Positions 1 to 8,077 of a DNA stretch of 25,391 nucleotides are shown piece by piece (position 1 is the stretch's first letter; each line of letters opens with the position of its first letter). The notes beneath the pieces are model-generated. The model was not told the DNA's origin and ran no database searches. It saw nothing but the letters and a program-made list of their open reading frames with translations. Origin of the DNA: M3007 sp046153695 (lineage in GTDB: Bacteria; Bacteroidota; Bacteroidia; Chitinophagales; Saprospiraceae); contig JBJXEZ010000185.1 of assembly GCA_046153695.1 (NCBI GenBank), positions 1 to 25,391 on the forward strand, given 5' to 3'. Both the position numbers and the translations under genes were made by a program.

Positions 1-30
1 CGGGGCACTAGTGTCACGTAATTTTACACA

Positions 31-993
31 ATGAACATACTCAAAATCGTCACTATCCTCAACTGGATCATCATCGGTAGCCTGGCTGTACTCGTAATAG
101 CCGAAACCGTAAGGCCTGACAAGGGCGGAGATGCCTATGGCCGAGCTATGGGGCAGGTCTTTTTCTACATCGCTATTATCATACTGTTCGTGATGCTCGG
201 GTTGAATCTACTGCCTTACAAGTGGGCTAAATACACCGCACTTGCCGTGATTTTTGTACCATTTTTTTTAATGAAACTTGGTTCGGTCTTGAGTAGTATC
301 AAACAGAAAGTGTCTGCCAAAATCGAGTCATCCAAACCCGTATTCGATGACAAAGAGCGCGAAAGCATTGCCCGGGCAGTCTACGATGGTAATCCTGAAG
401 CCGTAAAAAAAATCTTGCAAAAACCCGTGCCACGCCTCAATGAAAACGGCGAGCTGTTGAGCTTCGTCGTGAATCACACCGCCAGCTCTGACCACAAGAT
501 CGAAGAACGGTTGGAATGTATCCGGCTGCTGTTGCAGGCTGGAGCGCGACTCGAATACACGAGAGACCCCGGTGATTACCCGCTCCACATGTTCGTCGCT
601 TCGACTGGAAACGCCAAGCTACTCCGATTCCTGCTTGAGCAGGGGGCCGATGCCAACGCTACTTACGACAATCGACACACCCTGTTCGAGGCAGTCGGTT
701 CGTACCAAAAACCGGACTTGACGGTGCGGGTATTGCTTGAGTTTGGAGCCGATCTCAACACTACTGCAATACTTAACGATGAACAAGGCCCCGTAACACC
801 GCTGTTTTTGGCCGCCATTCTCGAGCGTTGGGGAGTGTGCGCTACACTGCTAGAAAAAGGTGCAAACCCCGATGTCAAAGCCGCCGACGGCACGTCCTTT
901 CATACCCTTTTCCAGGAAGCCGAAAAAAACTTTTCCCCGAACGGCTACTCCACACGGGAGGATTTTGAACGGTTGAAAAAAATGCTGTTGTAG
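31..993 (+). CDS. Membrane-anchored ankyrin-repeat protein
   Basis: The 320-residue product starts with hydrophobic segments at about residues 5-24, 42-60 and 66-85, so the N-terminus is probably inserted in the inner membrane. A soluble C-terminal half follows from about residue 105. From about residue 120 onward it shows ankyrin-like repeats: stretches of the type LLLQAGA, LLEQGADANA, LLEFGADLN and LLEKGANPD recur about every 33-40 residues, with diverged helices between them. Ankyrin repeats mediate protein-protein contacts, so no enzyme activity is implied, and I cannot name a partner. The ATG is preceded by an A-rich stretch without a clear Shine-Dalgarno site, as is usual in Bacteroidota. 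The next gene follows after 90 bases in the same direction. The ankyrin call is firm and the role is unknown. Confidence 0.8.
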   Translation: MNILKIVTILNWIIIGSLAVLVIAETVRPDKGGDAYGRAMGQVFFYIAIIILFVMLGLNLLPYKWAKYTALAVIFVPFFLMKLGSVLSSIKQKVSAKIESSKPVFDDKERESIARAVYDGNPEAVKKILQKPVPRLNENGELLSFVVNHTASSDHKIEERLECIRLLLQAGARLEYTRDPGDYPLHMFVASTGNAKLLRFLLEQGADANATYDNRHTLFEAVGSYQKPDLTVRVLLEFGADLNTTAILNDEQGPVTPLFLAAILERWGVCATLLEKGANPDVKAADGTSFHTLFQEAEKNFSPNGYSTREDFERLKKMLL

Positions 994-1083
994 GTCAGCA
1001 TTCCTCTTGGCTTTGCGTGCCTCCTCGATGCGGCCTCGGGCCATTTATACCGACCGTAAACCGATTTCAAACACGCTCTTACA

Positions 1084-1806
1084 ATGGCGACAAAAGAAGC
1101 AAGGTGCAAAAACTGCGAACAACCCCTGCTACCCGAGGACAAGTTCTGCTCCCAATGCGGTCAGGCAGCGAAAACCAAACGCCTTAAAATCCGGCAGGTG
1201 CGCAAGGATGTGCTCCGCAAATTTTTGCATACCGACTCCGGCATTCTGCGCCTGACGACCGGTCTGGCTACTCAACCGGGCACGGTCGCTCAGGAGTATT
1301 TCGCCGGCAAACGGAAAAAGTACTACGACCCGCTGAAGTTCCTCACCCTTACGGTAGGTATTTCCGTGCTGCTCACGGTATCATTCGATCTGATGTCAGG
1401 CAGCGAAGGCCATACCAACCCGATTTCGGCTTTAGTCGCCAAACACATCAATATCATCTTTTTCCTGAGCGTGCCCATAGCCGCCGGTTTCAGTTGGCTG
1501 TTGTTTTTGAAAAAAGGCTTCAATTACGCCGAACACCTCGCCTTGCATGCATTCCTGGGCGGCTTCCGAACCGTTTTTTATCTGCTGGTATTTACCCCCC
1601 TCATCGTATGCTTTCGCGAGTACTATAGCGCCGTTTTGCTGTTTTATTTTTTCTTGTGGACCAGTTACGTCGCATGGGCCAATATCCAACTGATGGGAGC
1701 CCCGATTTGGCTAACGGTGGTCAAAACGGTGCTGATCATTATCCTGACACAAACGGTTATCAGCATCGGTATTTTTGTTTTTTCCCTTCTGTATTTCTCG
1801 AAGTAA
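1084..1806 (+). CDS. DUF3667-type zinc-ribbon membrane protein
   Basis: The product has 240 residues. Residues 8-25 form a zinc-ribbon-like knuckle (CKNC followed by CSQC). Next comes a segment with the pattern of the DUF3667 family: a basic stretch, then LHTDSGILR, then QPGTVAQEYFAGKRKKYYDP at about residues 62-81. Four to five hydrophobic segments fill the rest, at about 83-103, 117-140, 152-178, 180-200 and 210-237. The family is widespread in Bacteroidota and has no established function. The product is probably an inner-membrane protein with its zinc ribbon in the cytoplasm. A 9-bp AT-rich hairpin begins just after the stop codon and may end the transcript. The family assignment is by remembered motif and is fairly secure; no function is offered. 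Confidence 0.75.
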   Translation: MATKEARCKNCEQPLLPEDKFCSQCGQAAKTKRLKIRQVRKDVLRKFLHTDSGILRLTTGLATQPGTVAQEYFAGKRKKYYDPLKFLTLTVGISVLLTVSFDLMSGSEGHTNPISALVAKHINIIFFLSVPIAAGFSWLLFLKKGFNYAEHLALHAFLGGFRTVFYLLVFTPLIVCFREYYSAVLLFYFFLWTSYVAWANIQLMGAPIWLTVVKTVLIIILTQTVISIGIFVFSLLYFSK

Positions 1807-1827
1807 AAAAAGTTTATAAAACTTTTT
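1807..1827 (+). terminator. AT-rich hairpin after the DUF3667 gene
   Basis: A perfect 9-bp inverted repeat (AAAAAGTTT, loop ATA, AAACTTTTT) begins one base after the stop codon and is followed by GTTTTT. The stem is almost all A-T, so it is a weak intrinsic terminator at best. Its right arm overlaps the -33 element of the next promoter. Confidence 0.4.
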
Positions 1828-1855
1828 GTTTTTAAATTTTTCAACCACACCTTTG
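1825..1855 (+). promoter_or_regulatory. Bacteroidota-type promoter (TTTG-N19-CACCTTTG)
   Basis: TTTG at 1825-1828 is followed by exactly 19 bases and then CACCTTTG at 1848-1855. This matches the Bacteroidota housekeeping consensus TTTG-N19-TAnnTTTG at every defined position except one, where C replaces the first T. Transcription should start near 1861-1863, about 23 bases before the ATG at 1885. It probably serves the run of five + strand genes from 1885 to 5705. Confidence 0.6.
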
Positions 1856-1884
1856 CACCCTGTTTTGTCAAACGACGGTACGAG

Positions 1885-2241
1885 ATGAACAAGCCGAACA
1901 CCATAGACGAGTACATTGCGAACTACCCGGAACATGTCCGCGGTATATTAGAGCAAGTACGCCAGACCATCCGCTCTGCGGCCCCAAATGCCACGGAAGC
2001 CATCCGTTACGGCATTCCAACGTTCGTTCAGTCCGGCAGTCTCGTTCATTTCGCTGCGTTCAAGAACCACATCGGGTTCTATGCTACCCCAACAGGTCAT
2101 GCTGCTTTCCAGGCAGCCTTGGCCACGTTCAAACAAGGCAAAGGCTCCGTGCAGTTTCCGCTCAGCCAACCAATGCCACTGGAGTTGATCGGCAAAATCG
2201 TCCGGTTCCGGGTCGAAGAAGTTGTAATTAAAAACAAATAG
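1885..2241 (+). CDS. DUF1801 family protein (YdhG-like)
   Basis: This is a small 118-residue protein. It has the DUF1801 layout: an N-terminal helix pair with the pattern IDEYIANYPEHVRGILEQVR, then an APNATEAIRYGIPTF stretch (about residues 34-48), then a beta-rich part containing HFAAFKNHIGFYATP (about 55-69) and a C-terminal basic helix. Members include Bacillus YdhG, described as an iron chaperone, but many Bacteroidota members sit beside PhnB-like or AHSA1 genes and have no proven role. The same context is seen here, since the next two genes encode PhnB-like and SRPBCC domains. The gap to the next gene is 26 bases, so co-transcription is likely. The family call is confident; the function is open. 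Confidence 0.8.
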   Translation: MNKPNTIDEYIANYPEHVRGILEQVRQTIRSAAPNATEAIRYGIPTFVQSGSLVHFAAFKNHIGFYATPTGHAAFQAALATFKQGKGSVQFPLSQPMPLELIGKIVRFRVEEVVIKNK

Positions 2242-2267
2242 TTTTTAAACAAATAAATAAACACATT

Positions 2268-2708
2268 ATGGCAAGCGTAGGTACTTATCTCAATTTTCCC
2301 CGCCAGACGGAGGAAGCATTCAATTTCTACAAATCCGTCTTCGGCGGCAAGTTTTCCGGCGACGGCATCATGCGTTTCAGCGGGATGCCTCCCCAGGAAG
2401 GTGCACCGCCCATGGCCGAGGCCGACAAAAATCTGGTCATGCATGTGGGGCTGCCCATCCTCGGTGGACACCTACTCATGGGTACCGATGCGCCTGAGTC
2501 CATGGGTTTCAACGTGCGAATGGGCACCAATTCTTATATCTGCCTCTCGCCCGATTCGCGGGCCGAAACCAAGCGCCTGTTCGATGCACTCCTTGCAGGA
2601 GGCAAGGCAGAAATGGAACTTCAGGACATGTTTTGGGGCAGTTATTTTGGTAGCGGTACCGACAAGTTCGGGGTTCAGTGGATGTTTGATTGCGTAGAAA
2701 AAGGATAG
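2268..2708 (+). CDS. PhnB-like VOC family protein
   Basis: The product has 146 residues and a single glyoxalase/VOC fold of the PhnB type. It opens with YLNFPRQTEEAFNFYKSVFGGKF, the typical first beta-alpha unit, continues with MHVGLPILGGHLLMGTDAP, and closes with the characteristic YFGSGTDKFGVQWMFDC (about residues 125-141). VOC proteins pair beta-alpha-beta-beta-beta units and often bind a metal ion. PhnB-like members are often labelled 3-demethylubiquinone methyltransferase-like, although that activity is not supported for them. The length is normal for a one-domain member. It lies between the DUF1801 gene and a triple fusion that contains two related domains. The substrate is unknown. Confidence 0.85.
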   Translation: MASVGTYLNFPRQTEEAFNFYKSVFGGKFSGDGIMRFSGMPPQEGAPPMAEADKNLVMHVGLPILGGHLLMGTDAPESMGFNVRMGTNSYICLSPDSRAETKRLFDALLAGGKAEMELQDMFWGSYFGSGTDKFGVQWMFDCVEKG

Positions 2709-2750
2709 CCGCCACGATAGAATCCTCTTACTAAGCACAAGCCATCATTT

Positions 2751-4043
2751 ATGAGCAATACACCAACGATCACACCTTTCCTCTGGTTCGACCACCAGGC
2801 GAAGGAAGCTGCCGATTTCTACTGTTCCGTTTTCCCAAATTCATCGCTCGAAAATATCGTCCGAAATGGCGATGCCGTCCTGGTCGTGGACTTTATTCTC
2901 AACGGGAAAAAATTCAGCGCCCTGAACGGCGGGCCGAAGTTCCAGTTCAACCCCTCCATTTCCTTTTTTGTGTCTTGTGATACGCCGGACGAAGTCGAGG
3001 CTGTCTGGTCAAAACTCACCGATGGCGGGCTGGCCCTGATGCCGCTTGCTAAATACGATTGGAGCGAACGATACGGCTGGGCTCAGGACAAATACGGCCT
3101 TTCCTGGCAGATCATGCTGGGTAAATTCGCCAGTACCGATCAGAAAATCATGCCCTCTTTCCTGTTCACCGGCCCGCAACGTGGCCAAGGCGAAGCAGCC
3201 GTACGGTTTTATACGCAGCTGTTCCCCCAATCAGCAATCGCCATGCTCCTGCCGTATTCGGCAAACGAAACAGGGCCGGAAGGGTCGTTGAAATTCGCCG
3301 AATACAGCCTTGCAGGCCAAACCTTTGCTGCAATGGACAACCCAATGGCTGAGCCGGGCTTTACCTTCAACGAAGCTGTTTCTTTTGTTGTCAATTGCGA
3401 AACCCAGGATGAAGTGGATTTTTTTTGGGAAAGACTCACAGCAAACGGCGGCGAAGAAAGTATGTGCGGATGGCTCAAAGATCAGTTCGGCTTATCCTGG
3501 CAAGTCATTCCCGAGGCATTGCCACGCCTGCTCGGTGACCCCAACCCGGCCGTAGCGCAACGCGCCATGCAGGCTATGCTCCAAATGCGAAAGATCGAGA
3601 TTGCCCGATTGACTGCTGATAGGGCGGATACACCCAAGGCTAGTATCACGGTGCAAAGCACCGTACTCGTCCCGGTGGAGAAAATCTGGCGGCTGTGGAC
3701 AGAGCCCGATCACATTGTGCATTGGAACAACGCTTCCGATGACTGGCACACACCCAAAGCAGTGAACGACCTGCGACCAGGCGGAAGGTTTGTGTTCACC
3801 ATGGCGGCCAGGGATGGCAGTTTCAGTTTCGATTTTGGTGGCACGTACGACGAAATTCTTGAACACCAACGTATCGCATACACCATGGATGATGGCCGAA
3901 AAGCGACCGTAACATTTGCAACAGCAGGTGCCTCTACCCACCTCACCGAGGAGTTTGAGGCGGAAAACCACCACACACACGAGATGCAGCGGAGCGGTTG
4001 GCAGGCAATTTTGGACAATTTCAAAAAGTACACAGAACGTTGA
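2751..4043 (+). CDS. Fusion of two PhnB-like VOC domains and an SRPBCC (AHSA1-like) domain
   Basis: This 430-residue protein has three recognisable domains. Residues 4-125 are a PhnB-like domain that starts ITPFLWFDHQAKEAADFYCSVF and ends DKYGLSWQIMLG. Residues 132-255 are a second one that starts IMPSFLFTG, has RFYTQLFPQS, and ends DQFGLSWQVIPE. A linker of about 45 residues with a helical AVAQRAMQAMLQMRKIEIARL segment follows. Residues 298-430 form an SRPBCC domain of the AHSA1 type: VPVEKIWRLWTEPDHIVHW, then LRPGGRFVFTMAARDG, GGTYDEILEHQRIAYTMDDGR, and a final HEMQRSGWQAILDNFKKY helix. In related organisms these domains usually occur as separate neighbouring genes. SRPBCC folds have a deep ligand pocket, so a shared small hydrophobic ligand is possible but is inference. 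The stop codon overlaps a candidate TTG start of the next gene. Confidence 0.85.
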   Translation: MSNTPTITPFLWFDHQAKEAADFYCSVFPNSSLENIVRNGDAVLVVDFILNGKKFSALNGGPKFQFNPSISFFVSCDTPDEVEAVWSKLTDGGLALMPLAKYDWSERYGWAQDKYGLSWQIMLGKFASTDQKIMPSFLFTGPQRGQGEAAVRFYTQLFPQSAIAMLLPYSANETGPEGSLKFAEYSLAGQTFAAMDNPMAEPGFTFNEAVSFVVNCETQDEVDFFWERLTANGGEESMCGWLKDQFGLSWQVIPEALPRLLGDPNPAVAQRAMQAMLQMRKIEIARLTADRADTPKASITVQSTVLVPVEKIWRLWTEPDHIVHWNNASDDWHTPKAVNDLRPGGRFVFTMAARDGSFSFDFGGTYDEILEHQRIAYTMDDGRKATVTFATAGASTHLTEEFEAENHHTHEMQRSGWQAILDNFKKYTER

Positions 4044-4693
4044 CTGAACAAGACATAGTCGGGAAGCAGCAGGTGTCACAACAGTTTGGCTTTGTGCAAA
4101 CAGATGCTGCGCTACTGGTATTTATCAAAAACCCCATCCCGGGAAAAGTTAAAACCCGGCTGGCTCGCACCGTAGGCGACGCGGAGGCTCTGCGCATCTA
4201 CCGCGTTTTGATGGAAAAAACACGTGTCGCCGCGCTGGCTACAGCGGTACAGCGCTGGCTCTTTTACTCTGATGCCATTGACCGAAACGATGACTGGCCG
4301 GAAGCGGCGTTTCAAAAATTTGTGCAGCAGGGCGACGACCTTGGAGCCCGTATGGCCGACGCATTCCGGCAGGCATTTGCTGCCGGTGCCGGGCGTGTCG
4401 CTATCATTGGCAGCGACTGCCCGGCGCTGACCGGAGTAGTTCTGAACAAGGCATTTGCCCGGCTCGATACCCACGATTTTGTGCTCGGCCCCACTCCTGA
4501 TGGCGGGTACTACCTGCTCGGAATGCGTGCGTTCGAGCCAGCAGTTTTTGAAAATATTGCCTGGAGCACAGACACCGTTCGGGAAACAACCTTGCAAAAA
4601 ATCGTGCTATTGAGCAAGACCTGTGCCCTGCTGCCCGAATACTCGGACGTGGATACAGAGGCCGACTGGTTAGCGGAGCAGGGTAAGTTTTGA
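4040..4693 (+). CDS. TIGR04282/DUF2064-type glycosyltransferase, start uncertain (non-ATG)
   Basis: The product has about 217 residues. Near its N-terminus it shows the family opening ALLVFIKNPIPGKVKTRLA, later RVAIIGSDCPALT, then a DFVLGPTPDGGYYLLG block and a WSTDTVRETTL block. This is the nucleotide-diphospho-sugar transferase fold of the DUF2064/TIGR04282 family, some of whose members act in arsenosugar biosynthesis. No radical SAM partner (ArsS) is visible here, so that role is unproven. No ATG lies in frame before the conserved core. Candidate starts are TTG at 3998, TTG at 4040 (its TTGA overlaps the upstream stop, suggesting translational coupling), GTG at 4073 (GGAAG six bases upstream) and GTG at 4094. 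I chose 4040. The gene is in line with its neighbours and probably co-transcribed with them. Confidence 0.75.
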   Translation: MTEQDIVGKQQVSQQFGFVQTDAALLVFIKNPIPGKVKTRLARTVGDAEALRIYRVLMEKTRVAALATAVQRWLFYSDAIDRNDDWPEAAFQKFVQQGDDLGARMADAFRQAFAAGAGRVAIIGSDCPALTGVVLNKAFARLDTHDFVLGPTPDGGYYLLGMRAFEPAVFENIAWSTDTVRETTLQKIVLLSKTCALLPEYSDVDTEADWLAEQGKF

Positions 4694-4730
4694 AGTTTGG
4701 CCTACCTTCGCCACTCGGAATCCAGGACCC

Positions 4731-5705
4731 ATGCATACCCTCTCGCAACTACTCGACCGCATCGCCGATTATACCGCTGCAAATCCCTTTCCCACCACTC
4801 CGAGCGAGCTGTACGTACCTTGTGACTACATGCTCACCCTCGGCGGCAAACGCCTGCGGCCAGCGCTCCTGCTCATGGCCTGCGAACTGTTTTCCGACCA
4901 AACGGAGCACGCCCTTCCTGCCGCTTGGGCCGTAGAACTGTTTCACAACTTTACCCTATTGCACGACGATATCATGGATGCAGCACCCTTGCGCCGTGGC
5001 AAACCCACCGTGCATACCCGCTGGAACACGACCACAGGCATCCTAAGCGGCGACGTAATGCTGATCCACGCCTACCGGCACCTTACCGCCACGGGCTCAC
5101 CTGAACTCGTGACCGATCTGACACAAATATTCAATCGTGTGGCCATAGAGGTGTGTGAGGGCCAGCAGTACGATATGAACTTCGAGGCTCGGCACGACGT
5201 GCAACTGGCCGAATACCTGCGCATGATTGAACTAAAAACAGCCGTTCTGCTCGGTGGCGCACTCGAAATGGGGGCCAGATGCGCTGAAGCGAGCAGCACC
5301 GACCGCGAGCACCTGTACCAGTTCGGCCGCCTGGCCGGTATCGCTTTTCAAATACAGGACGATCTGCTCGACACCTATGGCGACCCCGTCAAGTTCGGCA
5401 AACAAGTCGGAGGGGATATTTTGCAAAACAAAAAAACCTGGCTTGTGCTGAAAACGCTCGAAACGGCATCGCCCAACGACCAGGCAGAACTCCGTCACTG
5501 GATGCAAACGGATCAGGACACGCCTGGGAAAGTAGCCGCAGTGCGTGCGCTTTTCGACCGAAATGGCATACCCGAACGCACTGCGTTAGAGAAACAACGG
5601 TTTCAAAACGAGGCGTTTGACCACCTTTTTGAGGTATCCGTGGCAGAAGAGCGCAAGGCCGTACTGAAAAAAACAGTGGAAGAACTTTTGGAGCGCGACC
5701 GCTGA
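4731..5705 (+). CDS. Polyprenyl (geranylgeranyl/farnesyl-type) diphosphate synthase
   Basis: The 324-residue length is normal for an all-trans isoprenyl diphosphate synthase. It has GGKRLRP at 38-44, the first aspartate-rich motif HDDIMD at 78-83 (D79, D80, D83), RRGKPTVH just after, GQQYDM at 144-149, and the second motif QDDLLD at 209-214. These bind the Mg-diphosphate groups of the allylic substrate and of isopentenyl diphosphate. The first motif is the short DDxxD form without the two-residue insertion of E. coli IspA-type enzymes. Chain length cannot be fixed by eye. C20 would suit the crtB and crtI genes about 15 kb away, but a C15 or quinone side-chain role is possible. TACCTTCG at 4703-4710 resembles a -7 element but has no -33 partner. 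Confidence 0.88.
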   Translation: MHTLSQLLDRIADYTAANPFPTTPSELYVPCDYMLTLGGKRLRPALLLMACELFSDQTEHALPAAWAVELFHNFTLLHDDIMDAAPLRRGKPTVHTRWNTTTGILSGDVMLIHAYRHLTATGSPELVTDLTQIFNRVAIEVCEGQQYDMNFEARHDVQLAEYLRMIELKTAVLLGGALEMGARCAEASSTDREHLYQFGRLAGIAFQIQDDLLDTYGDPVKFGKQVGGDILQNKKTWLVLKTLETASPNDQAELRHWMQTDQDTPGKVAAVRALFDRNGIPERTALEKQRFQNEAFDHLFEVSVAEERKAVLKKTVEELLERDR

Positions 5706-5801
5706 TAGGGTTGTTGCCCCTGGGTATTGGCTGTCCAGTTTGATTACGGAGCATTAGAGCGTGTTGGGAATTTAATAGCCAACAAACAATAGTCCCCCAA
5801 C

Positions 5802-7637
5802 CTACTCCTGGTACATGTTTTCGATCTCCCGCTGAAATTTTCTCAAAATCACCCGCCGCTTCAGTTTTAGCGTGGGCGTGAGTTCTGCTTCCGATCCGTC
5901 GGCCTTGATCGGCTCCCAGGGTTGCGGTAGCAGGGCGAATCGTTTGATCTGCTCGTGTTTGGCAACCTGCGGGTTGAGGCGCTCCAGCAGCATCTCAAAA
6001 CGGTGAAGCACTGCTGGCAGGTGGAGCATTTCTGTAAAATCCGTCCACGGTATTTCATGGCGCCGGCACCAGTCGCGCAGCCCGTCCTGTGCGGGCACAA
6101 TCAGGGCTGTGACATATTTCCGGTCGTCGCCTACGAGCATCGCCTGTTCCACGAGCAAGTGCTCTTTGAGCGCCGACTCGATCGGAGCAGGTGCCACATA
6201 TTTGCCGTGACTGGTCTTGAGCAATTCCTTCTTCCGATCCGTTATTTTGAGAAATTTCTGCCCCTGAGGACCTTCCACCCATGCGCCAACATCGCCGGTG
6301 ACCAACCAGCGTTCGCCATTGATCACGCGAATGGCTTCATCTGTTTTTTCGGGTTGTTTGTAGTAACCGATCATAGTGCCGGGGCCTTTGGCCAAAATTT
6401 CGCCCTCACCGAGGCGGTAGTCCGGGCTGGGTTCGAGCCGTACCTCCACGCCATCCAGCAGCAGGCCCACGGTGCCGAGCATGGCGCCTTCCGGTCCCAT
6501 TCGGCTGAACGTGAGGGCTGGCGCGGCCTCTGTCATGCCGTATCCTTCGCGTACGGGTATGCCCGCAGCATTGAACGTACGCATCACACGAATCGGACAG
6601 GCGCTCGCGCCCGTGATGATCGTTTTGACACAGCCGCCGAGCGCTTCCCGCCATTTACTGAAAATAAGGCGGTCGGCAATTAGCCATTTTAGTTTCTCCA
6701 AACCCACAGGTCGGTAGCCGAAACGCCAATGCTCGGCGAGGCCCATTGCCCAGAAAAACAGCCAACGCTTGATACCCTTTAGTTCAAGACCCTTGGCCGT
6801 TATTTTTTCGTACACTTTTTCCAACAGACGCGGCACAGTGGTGAAAAAATGTGGTCGTATGGCGCGCAAGTCACCCGTTTCACCCCCAAGGTTTTCGGTG
6901 TTGGTGAACGTCACGCTGCCGCACATAGCCGTAAAGGCGTACACCGCCACGCGCTCAAAAATATGGCTGACGGGTAAGAAACTCAGCACGCGGTCGCCGG
7001 ATTGGAATATGAGCAGTTTTCGTACTTCTTCAATATTGAATACGATGTTCGTGTGGGTAAGCATCACGCCCTTTGGGTCGCCCGTGGTACCGGAAGTGTA
7101 GACAAGGGTCATCACTTCGTCGGGCTGAATGCCCGCTCGAATTTGTTCAACCTCCATCAAGTGCTCCGGATCGCCAGCGTTGGGCTCGAGTAAAAAAGCC
7201 CAATTTCGAGCCACAGGGTGCTTGTCGAAGGCAAAAATATCCAACAGGCTGGGCAAATTGGTTTTGGCTTCGTGTACTTTATCGTACAGGTCCTTATCGC
7301 CAACAAAACAATACCGGGCTTCCGATTCGCGCAGGATGTACTCGTATTCGCGTGCACTGATCGTTGGGTACATGGGCACGTTGAGAATACCCAACTGCGC
7401 CAAAGCAAAATCCAGCACAACCCACGCCGGGCTGGTCTGGTAAACAACCGTGGCCACCTTATCGCCGGGCTTTAGTCCGAGAGCCAGCAGGCCGCAACTG
7501 GTCTGGTTGACCATACCCACCATGTCGGCGGTAGAATAATAGCGCCAAGCGCCGTTTTCTTTATGCCCGAAGGCTTTGTCCAGGGGAAATTGCTCCAGTT
7601 GGTCGTAGAGGTAATCGAAAAGCCGTTTCTTCGTCAT
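5802..7637 (-). CDS. Long-chain fatty acid--CoA ligase (AMP-forming)
   Basis: Reading from the ATG at 7637 gives 611 residues, a normal length for the FadD15/long-chain acyl-CoA synthetase group. The AMP-binding signature YTSGTTGDPKG is at about residues 180-190. VPRLLEKVYEKI and the YGMTEAAP adenylate motif follow, and the C-terminal part has WLVTGDVGAW, the hinge ITDRKKELLKTSHGKYVAP, and a late Leu-Lys-Arg-rich end. Such enzymes activate free fatty acids to acyl-AMP and then acyl-CoA for beta-oxidation or lipid synthesis at the membrane. The frame stays open 13 codons further upstream, but only to a TTG; MTKKRLFDYL is the better start. The gene converges on the diphosphate synthase gene, whose stop lies 96 bases from this one. 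Confidence 0.9.
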   Translation of the reverse strand: MTKKRLFDYLYDQLEQFPLDKAFGHKENGAWRYYSTADMVGMVNQTSCGLLALGLKPGDKVATVVYQTSPAWVVLDFALAQLGILNVPMYPTISAREYEYILRESEARYCFVGDKDLYDKVHEAKTNLPSLLDIFAFDKHPVARNWAFLLEPNAGDPEHLMEVEQIRAGIQPDEVMTLVYTSGTTGDPKGVMLTHTNIVFNIEEVRKLLIFQSGDRVLSFLPVSHIFERVAVYAFTAMCGSVTFTNTENLGGETGDLRAIRPHFFTTVPRLLEKVYEKITAKGLELKGIKRWLFFWAMGLAEHWRFGYRPVGLEKLKWLIADRLIFSKWREALGGCVKTIITGASACPIRVMRTFNAAGIPVREGYGMTEAAPALTFSRMGPEGAMLGTVGLLLDGVEVRLEPSPDYRLGEGEILAKGPGTMIGYYKQPEKTDEAIRVINGERWLVTGDVGAWVEGPQGQKFLKITDRKKELLKTSHGKYVAPAPIESALKEHLLVEQAMLVGDDRKYVTALIVPAQDGLRDWCRRHEIPWTDFTEMLHLPAVLHRFEMLLERLNPQVAKHEQIKRFALLPQPWEPIKADGSEAELTPTLKLKRRVILRKFQREIENMYQE

Positions 7638-8077
7638 GTTATGTGTTTGCACCAGTTCAGCGGCGAATGTCCGCAAAGTTGGATTTTTTCACAACGGCAT
7701 TTTTGGGGAATGTGCCAATACTGGAGTATTATTTGGAAAAATACACTTGCGGCCCGGTGCACTTGAAACAAAACGCGCTTTTTTTGTTCATGTACAAAAA
7801 AAATATCCAAAAAATTCAGGTCAAATATTTGTCGGACAAGAGATAATTTTGGACATTTGTCTCTCTTTGGGAAAAGTGGGCCTTTTCAGTTGGTCATCAT
7901 TTTGCTGCGACCAATAATCCCTTCGAAAAGGACTTAGAAAAATGAATTTCGCGGAATTTCAGGTTGTGTTGGCCCATTCAGGCTGGCTTTCTCGTGCGCG
8001 TTTCGTTATCTCCGAAAAATTCACGGTGTTACCGTCCAGCCCTACTTAACCAAATTGGCAGAAAAACAGCAGGAAGG
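7638..8077. other. 440-base divergent intergenic region with palindromes
   Basis: This is the only gap above 300 bases. It lies between the divergent acyl-CoA ligase and TPR genes and is AT-richer than the genes. I see an operator-like inverted repeat AATACTGGAGTATT (7717-7730), a perfect 10-bp palindrome CAAATATTTG (7822-7831), and an exact -7-like element TAATTTTG on the + strand at 7844-7851 without a TTTG at the right distance upstream. Both genes' promoters presumably lie here. I see no convincing small gene or RNA. Confidence 0.4.

Noticed and set aside
5706..5801. Terminator between the convergent diphosphate synthase and acyl-CoA ligase genes
   Set aside because: Only a 6-bp stem (TGTTGG/CCAACA at 5762-5784) is visible, without a following T-run, too weak to list as a feature.
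5955..6683. + strand frame of 242 codons inside the acyl-CoA ligase gene
   Set aside because: It is antisense to strongly conserved ligase motifs and has no recognisable family, so it is a shadow frame.
7844..7851. TAATTTTG as the -7 element of a promoter for the TPR gene
   Set aside because: No TTTG or similar element lies 18-20 bases upstream, and the distance to the ATG at 8078 would leave a leader of more than 200 bases. It is kept only as a remark in the intergenic entry.
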